DNA from: Gloeopeniophorella convolvens | Lineage: Eukaryota > Basidiomycota > Agaricomycetes > Russulales | NCBI GenBank assembly: GCA_022496205.1 | Contig: WTXD01000047.1 | Span: forward strand, 1-64,000 | Length of the DNA: 64,000 nucleotides | Direction: 5' to 3' | In this document: one piece after another, positions 57,583 through 64,000 of the stretch | How positions within the stretch are numbered: the stretch's first letter is position 1 | Layout of the letters: each line of letters opens with the position of its first letter | The notes under the pieces: model-generated | What the model saw: only the letters and a program-made list of their open reading frames with translations | What the model was told of the DNA's origin: nothing | Database searches by the model: none | Translations under genes and position numbers: made by a program

Positions 57583-58962
57583 TTCATCTGACACTTCCGT
57601 TGCTGCTCCACCTACGGAGTCGGCTATACCCGATGAAGATCAGCGAACTGATCACGCCCACAGTCCTGACGCTCCAGTGCCAACCGCGCCGGAAGAGAGC
57701 ACAACATCGTCTGCCTCTATTGTCGAGCGTTCGCTCACCCTCACCCAAGAAGACCCGCCGTTCGGGGACCCGCGCCCCACAATCATGGATGATCTTCATT
57801 ATGACTCAGCAACGCAGGTTGAAGTGCCCTTCGATGGGCTCGCCTCTTCAGACACAAGCACGCTCATACCGGGCTCAACCGCTTCGACATACGGCGAGCT
57901 AAATCAGCTACCAATGAAAGCCGAACCTCAGCCAGGCGTCCGCACGCCCTCTGCCAACCGTCTCTCGATCTCCTACGCTGCAGGCACAAAGCGTCTGGTC
58001 ATCAACGCCGAGATCGTTGAGAAACTCAAGGTTCTCAGGAGGGAGGGCCGAGTTGAGATTGTGCTGCGGATAGAGAAGGACGATTCGAACGAGTTGAAAG
58101 GAATCATCGTCAGTCGCGCGAGATTAGCGACGCGCATTTCCTAAACTGATAAATGGCGAGGACAGATCGAGGGGTTATCGGAGGCCACCAAGTCATACTC
58201 CTCGCTCGAAACCCTCTCGCCCACAGTGGAGTCAGACCCAACGGTTCCACCGTTTTCGAAGGCGGCCATGCCTTCCGAAGTGACGTTACTCGTGCATTTA
58301 GACACGGAACGCCCTCTCTCCGAGCCTAAATGGGTCAAGTCAGGTGATGTGCAAGAGTGGCTCAAAAGCATGTTCGGCCGTATGTTTTGGGTCGCCGGCG
58401 ACGCAGCCGAGGGATGGGAAAAGAAGATTGAAGTTGTTGATCCGGATCCGGTAAACTTTTGCCTCTGCATCGTGACTCAACCAAGCGTGGAGCTGACGAT
58501 AACCTCGTGTCGCAGGCGCCTACGATCTGGACAGTACTCGATGGCTGGGCGGCGAACTCGCCGGTGGGGCTGCATACGGAGCGCCAGCGTTTCATACGCA
58601 CGCACATGGCCGAGACAGATCACATACTTGAGATCCTCCTCCGCCTGGTGCGCGGCGAACGCGCGACACCCTTCACACAAGCTGCGCCTGCAATCTCACC
58701 GCCGAGCGTTGCTGGCCCACTTCTTGCTGCGCTTTCCCCAGGATCGGCGCATGGACCGCAGCAGACACATGTTTCACTGGCTGTGCTCGCGCTGTGGCGT
58801 ATGGCCGGGGAGTATGCGGAGAAGGCGCTTCAGGAGAAGGGTCGCGCCGAGGCGGAGGAGCGCGTTAGCGAGATTATCCGATGCCTGCCCTCACACCTGC
58901 TGTACAAAAGCTTGGACGGCATCTTCAAGGAATGGAAGGTGGAGAAGAAGAATGGCAGGTGA
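54989..58962 (+). CDS. Large prion-like / RGG-box protein, unknown function
   Basis: Four exons, 54989-56987, 57141-58108, 58166-58450 and 58516-58962, give 1232 aa. Residues 1-205 are Pro/Gln/Tyr-rich and prion-like (poly-Ala at 39-47, Gln runs at 96-103 and 163-174). A basic PPAKRQKFDG near 208-217 may be a nuclear signal. Residues about 255-400 are Gly/Arg-rich with many RGG/GRGG units, as in RNA-binding proteins. An acidic, Ser-rich middle follows, with a poly-Ser tract encoded by a TCG microsatellite. The C-terminal ~300 residues look folded: ISYAAGTKRLVINAEIVEKL, FVAGD-type segments and an all-helical end (DHILEILLRLVRGE, VSLAVLALWRMAGEYAEKAL, VSEIIRCLPSHLLYKSLDGI). No named domain recognised. 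RNA binding or condensate formation is inference from composition. Confidence 0.85.
57552..57582. repeat. TCG/GTC trinucleotide microsatellite in coding sequence
   Basis: About ten GTC/TCG units encoding part of a poly-Ser run in the RGG protein; length variation would change protein length without a frameshift. Confidence 0.9.
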
Positions 58963-61745
58963 TAGTGTAACCTATTCCATCATGGACACGGCCCTTCCTG
59001 TTGTCGTCGCTGCCGCCGGCCTTCTTTTCTTGTTGCGAGATGCGTATATATATGTTCGCAAGCGTGTTGTTTTACCGGCATGTGCTCTGCTAATTGCGGG
59101 AGTGTGGTACACGTTTCCGCCAGACATTTATCGGGCGGTGCACACACCTCACCACGCTTGGCTACGCCACTGCTTCGTGAAGATTTCTGTGTGCTCTCAT
59201 CAGAGGGCGCAATCGTGCCTGTGCTTTTGTGCCAATGGTATGCCGGACGCTGTAAACCGCATGTCACGGCCCTGGCAGGCTTTATGGTGGGCGGAAGTGA
59301 CCTTCGCGTCGCTCCGCGCGGGCGCGTGCCGCATGTCGGACGGTGCCTCGTGACCCTCACATCATTGACACACTACAGGCGCCCTTCCGGGACAATCTAA
59401 TCGATAGCCCGACAGGTCAATTGGTTCAGCAGGACGCTTGACGGTGCTGTAATCATGCACCAATGGGTTCTGCGCGTCTCAGAAGCGCGATCGCGCGGGG
59501 GGACGGCCGCATCAGATGACTGGCAGACAGATACCGAAACGACATAATGCTAGAGTGGCACTGGCGCGGGCGGAGCGTGTCAGCAGCACCGAGTGGCAGG
59601 TACTGTCCCCGTCGCCGGGTGCCCGTCTCAGGGAATTCGAACGATATCGCCGAGCCACGCGCGGCGGTGAAGGGATTCAGGGCTGACAACTGGTGTTATT
59701 GTGGGTCATTGAACCCGCGCAGGCAGCGGCTGTAAGTCGCAGCGAGGGGGGTAGGCGCGTCCGTGCTTTGATTGATCTTCTCTCTCTCCGAATGGTACTT
59801 CGGCAGCGGTGGCATCGGGGCACGAGCACTGGCGAGGAGAACGCTGCGCGCTAGGCCTAGAGCGTCCAGGGGCCGGGTGAAAACATATGGCTGGCGCAAG
59901 GCCCTATTCGATGCCAGCGAGCGTACGTATGTGCGGACCGAAGGTCGCAAGTGTTCCAGAGACACACGAAAGAACAGCCCGGCGGAAGGCCCCTCGATCT
60001 CTCAACACTCCGACCATAGAACAGCGAGATGTCCTATCCTCGATTTAGGAACGCGCCAACACACGGAGGGGGGAGCCCATGCACCGAGCCGTCGGTCTAC
60101 CCGGAAAATAGTGAGGACTCTGAATCGGAGAGAAGGTTACCAGATCATGCGGACACGCGCTAACCATGGTGGTTGAAATAAGGCAATGTCGAGAGAGCTG
60201 GCCAGAGTTGTCCCAGGGCGCCGTCCGTTATATGAATGAATGGACTCCGGCCGATGAGTAACCTCGAAGACTCTTGCACGCAAGAGATGACGTGAGGCCC
60301 TGTCACCGTGCTGTCTGCCCGTGGCCAGAACATCAGCGGTAGAGAGAAGAGGGGCTCGAGCAGTGACCTCGTACCCACGGCGAGCTTATCTATGAACCCC
60401 GACATGACACGATGCCACGCTCCCGCAGCGTGAACGAAGGTGATGCTGATCCAGGGCAGGCTCTGGCGACGTTCGCGGAGATAGTTGTTCTAGCCCCTTG
60501 GCGGCGAGCAGCACGACGCAAGGAACAAGGGTGGTCAGAGCTGAGTGGGCTAAGAAGATAGGAACGCGCCATTGCGAGATCGAAGACACAGTTAGGGGGA
60601 TGAAATCGGGGGTCAAATACATGTAGGGCCGAATATTTGATGCACGATGACGACCGGGGCGTCGATTCATCCGAGAGAAGGATCGCCTCTTCGGCATGAT
60701 ACCGTACGACTACTAGATCAAGGTTAGTACATAGCTGATCTTTTATTATGGCCAAGAGAATCGAGAGTGCAGCCTGAGGCCTCGGTCCAGTTGGCTGTGC
60801 ATGGGAGAGTAGGGTTGAAGAACCCACTGACGTCTGAGACGCCACGCTTATAGCGGGCCTGGTGTGTCTATAGATACCACCAACAGGTGTCCGTGCGGAG
60901 TGCGCTGGAGCGGAAAGCTGAAAGCGGAGCAAAGGGACCTGGTCCAAACATACTGACTTGCTTGTTCTGTCAACCCAACGCGTCAATTGCCAAAACAGGG
61001 ATCACATCGTGCCACTACGTTCAGTGCGACCGGCAACCGCCAGCGCGCCATCAGCACGACCGTGTTTCGCCGGAAGCCCTCAAGTCATAATCGCCCTGTT
61101 CAAGCAAGGGAATAGCAAGACGGCTTGGCCGTAGGTAACTTGTACTGGATCCACAATCTCATCATTAGCTCATACTCACGTCGATTTAGGTCAGTTTGCC
61201 GTACAAATGAGTGTTCCCTTCGGCCAGGCAGCCTTGAGCACCCGCGGCACGGTGCCCTAAGCAGCCATGATAGGCTGTCGACAACGTGTGCGCCTGGCCC
61301 GGCCTTGATCTCCGCTGCCTTATCCAACAAGAGGCAAAACTATTATTGACGGCTTTGGACGGGGGATGCATAATGTGGCGATCTAGGAAAGTAACGTATT
61401 CCATTTTGGCTCCTCATGCTGCAGACCCGGCTTTCACAGTGTCCTTCTAGGTGTCTCAAGATGATCGAGCTCGGATGGGCACAAGTCCGCGTTGTAGATC
61501 TCAACCTGCGCCAGACATATATATAAAGATGTCTACCATCTCTCCAGGACACTCAACAAACGCTCTCAGGCTTCAGATCTTGCGGCCTGTCATCTTCTGT
61601 ACTATCTCTTCTCTCTCGCTCTTCGGACACAGGCACACCGCGTTTCTGAGCGGCCCCGTACCAATCTCTCGCTACTCAAAGTGCGCAGTGCCACTGCTCG
61701 GCCTCCGTCGACGTCGCTGACAGAGAGACACGGTGCAGGCTCGCC
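58963..61745. other. Intergenic
   Basis: No gene recognised. A plus frame directly downstream of the RGG protein (58981 on, hydrophobic start MDTALPVVVAAAGLLFLL) lies in its 3' UTR and lacks family similarity. Other frames are short. The right end holds the promoter of the next plus gene; a TATATATA run lies near 61520-61527. Confidence 0.45.
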
Positions 61746-62585
61746 ATGGACATGATGCAGTCTTACGACGCTATCCTATTCCCGGCCGACGGGCGCCCGC
61801 CGCACGTTGTGTCGCTTATGACAAGCCCAGCGTCTCTCGCCAGTCCGCACGCGCCGGGCCAGACGAGCGCCGCGCGCGTCCCGCACCCGGAGGTGCACAT
61901 GGAGTACATCGCGGAGGACCCGAACCGACGCGCCTGGCACTACCAGGTGCGCGCGCCCTGCCTCCATTGCGTCCCGTACTAACGTCTGCGCCGGTGCCGC
62001 CGCCGCCACCGCCGCGCACTGCAGGCTGTCGAAGCGCTCGACGGGATGAATAAGAAGTTTGCGAGCCCGTACATGATCTACTTCCCCGTCCTCTCGCGCG
62101 ACGGCATGCCGTTCCCCGTGAACCGCACCGTGCGCGATATCCAAGAGGAGCTGAACAAGGGCCGCGGCCCGGGCGCGCTGGGGCGCGGCGCGGAGGGCGA
62201 GCAGACGCTCTGGCGCGGGAACCTCGTCGCGGCCAAGTTCGCGGACGACCGCTTCACGCAGATGACCGACGCGAGCATGGCGGACTTCCCCATCGTGAAG
62301 AACTACCTCGGCACGCACCCGTCGCCGCTCAGGGTAAGCGCGCCCCCGCTGCATGGGTCGCGCGGCGCGCCTCCGTCGATCTCTTTCGCTGAGCCCGTCG
62401 CTAGCAGCAGCACGCAGGCGTATGAATTCGCGCGCGCGCCGCTGCAGCCCGTCGGTGTCTCGGTGTCCCCGATGGCCGTTCCGGTTGCGGTTCCTGTGCC
62501 TGTCTCAGTTCCGCCCGCGCTGGAGCCCCCAGAGGTGCACGGCGCGGAGCAGCAGGCGCAGGCGCATGAGCCCATGGATTTGTGA
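61746..62585 (+). CDS. Conserved-looking hypothetical protein
   Basis: Two exons, 61746-61946 and 62025-62585, give 253 aa. The N-terminal half looks ordered: MQSYDAILFPADGRPPHVVS, VHMEYIAEDPNRRAWHYQ, then across the intron AVEALDGMNKKFASPYMIYF, RDGMPFPVNRTVRDIQEEL, NLVAAKFADDRFTQMTDASM and FPIVKNYLGTH. The C-terminal third is Pro/Val/Ala-rich and disordered. A GTAAGC donor at 62334 and a GCAG acceptor ending at 62417 could excise 84 nt in frame, so two protein forms (253 and 225 aa) are possible. No family recognised and no signal peptide. Confidence 0.75.
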
Positions 62586-62906
62586 GCGCCGCCGCCCACC
62601 ACAACGTCCGCCGGGAGGACGATGACGCTGTCCGCACCATGACCCATATTGTACATACGTCTATCCTTATCCCGGTTCTCCCCGCGCGCACATATATACC
62701 ATAGTATTGCCTTTCCTGGACGCTCCCTACCATCTGTACGTATACCACTTTCCCTGGACGCTGCTCGCCCACGACCGTGACGCCGGGTCAAAAGTACCAT
62801 CTCTCCTTAATGCGCTCGCGCCGGATGTATTTACACATCAGTACCGTCGCGTCCTCCACATACGATAAGTAGGATACGATATACGGATGAGATATATTTA
62901 TCAGTC
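62586..62906. other. Convergent 3' region
   Basis: Lies between the 3' ends of the hypothetical gene (plus) and the cytochrome b5-like gene (minus). Nothing recognised beyond AT-rich words suited to 3' end formation. Confidence 0.5.
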
Positions 62907-64000
62907 TCAGAGCTCCCCGTGCGCCGTGCCGGCCTCCTTATCCTTATCCTTCTCCTTCTCTTGCGCCGGTGCGGGCGCAGGGCCCGCGGCCCAGCGCGCC
63001 TCCTGCGCGACCTGCTTCTTCGGGTCGCAGTGCACGGGCAGCGGGCTGGCCGGGTCGATCGGCGGGTGGTTCACGCGCCCGATCTTGTGGTACGCCTTGT
63101 GGTCCGCAAAGAACGTTTTCCAGTGCTCGACGCCCTAGCGCGCGCGTCAGTCAAGAAAAAAAGGCGCGAATGTAGGGCGCGTAGGGACGCACGCGGCGCT
63201 CGCCCTCGGAGAGACCGCGCAGGTCATGTGTGCGGTGATCCTTGAAGCAGCCCGTGCCGAACGCGCGCGCCGCGTCGACGCCCGACCTGCCGTGCATCAG
63301 ACCGTCGTGTACGAACGCAAGAGAAGAGACAGTGACGCACATGAGCGCGTACGACCCGCCGGGCCCGTACACGCGTCGGTTGCTCGACACGTCGTACACG
63401 TCGCCGTCGATCTGTCGCGCCCGTCCATCAGCGCGCTCCAACAACAGAAACGGCGCGACGCACCGCAAGGTAAATCGGTTTGGTCGGGTCGGACCCATCG
63501 AACGCACTCAGCCCATGTTCCGAAAACAGCCTCTGCTGCACCTGCACACGCCGCGCCCGCTCTCATCAGCACGCGGCCCTCCACACACAAATCCGCAACG
63601 CCAGCCCACGCACCGGCCAGTACGTCCGCAGGTTTGACCACTTGCCCTCGTACCCCCACAGCCAGTCGCCCGCGACGAACTTGCTCGCGAGGAGCACGAC
63701 GACGACGAGCATGGCGAGGAAGCGCAGCAGGCCGAGCAGGCCAATCTCGCGCTGCGCGGTCGGGTCGGGCTCGGCGCGTGGCGCGGGCTCGCCGCGCGCG
63801 AGCTTGGCGCGGCGCTCGTCGTCGCGCGCGCGCCACTCGGCGTGCAGGCGCTCTTGCTCGTCTCGGTAGTTCTTGTAGCTGCGTACGCGGGGGCATCAGA
63901 ACACGGCGGCGAGACCACAGCGCACGGCTCAGGACCGAGCGACAAGAACGAAGCGAGAGAGCAGAGACGCACGCGAGGAACGGCTGGTTCGCGCGCTTGG
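62907..64000 (-). CDS. Cytochrome b5-like heme/steroid-binding membrane protein (5' partial)
   Basis: Visible exons: 64000-63973 (partial), 63878-63614, 63541-63464, 63411-63341, 63286-63193 and 63134-62907. After a charged helical segment (YKNYRDEQERLHAEWRARDD) comes one membrane helix, LLGLLRFLAMLVVVVLLAS. Then follows a MAPR/cytochrome b5-like domain: LFSEHGLSAFDGSDPTKPIY, AIDGDVYDVSSNRRVYGPGG, SGVDAARAFGTGCFKDHRTH and DLRGLSEGE. The pattern (LxxFDGxDxxKPIYxAxxGxVYDVS and GGxYxxxxGxDAxRAF) matches PGRMC/Dap1-type membrane-associated progesterone receptor proteins. These bind heme through Tyr rather than His; Y in VYGPGGSY is the likely ligand region. Members reside in the ER and support P450 and sterol metabolism. 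The C-terminus is Lys/Asp/Glu-rich and ends THGEL-like (AHGEL). The start lies outside the window. Confidence 0.88.

Noticed and set aside
58981..59353. Hydrophobic plus frame (MDTALPVVVAAAGLLFLL...) after the RGG protein
   Set aside because: It starts 18 nt after the stop of a complete gene, in its expected 3' UTR, and decays into Cys/Arg-rich chance sequence.

Overview
The window looks like nuclear DNA from a wood-decay-type basidiomycete, most likely an Agaricomycete. It is GC-rich, and most genes are cut by many 50-60 nt introns with GTGCGT/GTGAGT-like donors and C/TAG acceptors. The protein families present (GH16 endoglucanases, GMC alcohol oxidase, S28 peptidase, CRP1-like AMPK-type glycogen-binding protein, EF-hand MscS channel, Ncp1-like coiled-coil protein) suit a filamentous basidiomycete. 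Gene models were assembled by hand by joining frames at GT/AG sites with phase checks. For all complete genes the summed exons give an intact reading frame.

Layout. 0-3.5 kb: 3' part of a disordered, coiled-coil protein (minus, cut by the left edge). 4.9-8.9 kb: two tandem GH16 genes (minus) with the same 11-exon structure. 9.5-10.7 kb: degenerate tandem repeats. 10.7-15.0 kb: two tandem genes (minus) for a multi-pass membrane family of unknown function. 15.7-17.3 kb: a Pro-rich protein with a possible zinc-binding C-terminus (minus). 17.9-20.3 kb: CRP1-like protein (minus). 21.7-24.8 kb: a 24-exon GMC oxidoreductase (plus). 25.4-27.6 kb: secreted S28 serine peptidase (minus). 28.1 kb: U6 snRNA (plus). 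28.4-29.6 kb: proteasome alpha subunit PRE5/PSMA1 (plus). 29.8-32.0 kb: COX15 (minus) and a mitochondrial BolA (plus) divergent from a 244-bp shared promoter. 36.0-37.1 kb: Methyltransf_16 protein (minus). 37.9-38.7 kb: small disordered protein (plus). 42.5-45.9 kb: MscS-type mechanosensitive channel with EF-hand (minus). 46.7-47.3 kb: Ncp1-like helical protein (plus). 55.0-59.0 kb: large prion-like/RGG protein (plus). 61.7-62.6 kb: conserved hypothetical (plus). 62.9-64.0 kb: cytochrome b5-like membrane protein (minus, cut by the right edge).

Three long blocks (32.0-36.0, 38.7-42.5 and 47.3-55.0 kb) hold no gene I can resolve, though some short frames there look coding-like. There is no operon-like or clustered pathway. 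Functional links are limited to the two tandem duplications and the divergent mitochondrial pair. Cell-wall/polymer-acting secreted enzymes (GH16 x2, S28) sit among housekeeping genes (PRE5, COX15, BolA, U6). I saw no transposon, CRISPR array, virus or tRNA.
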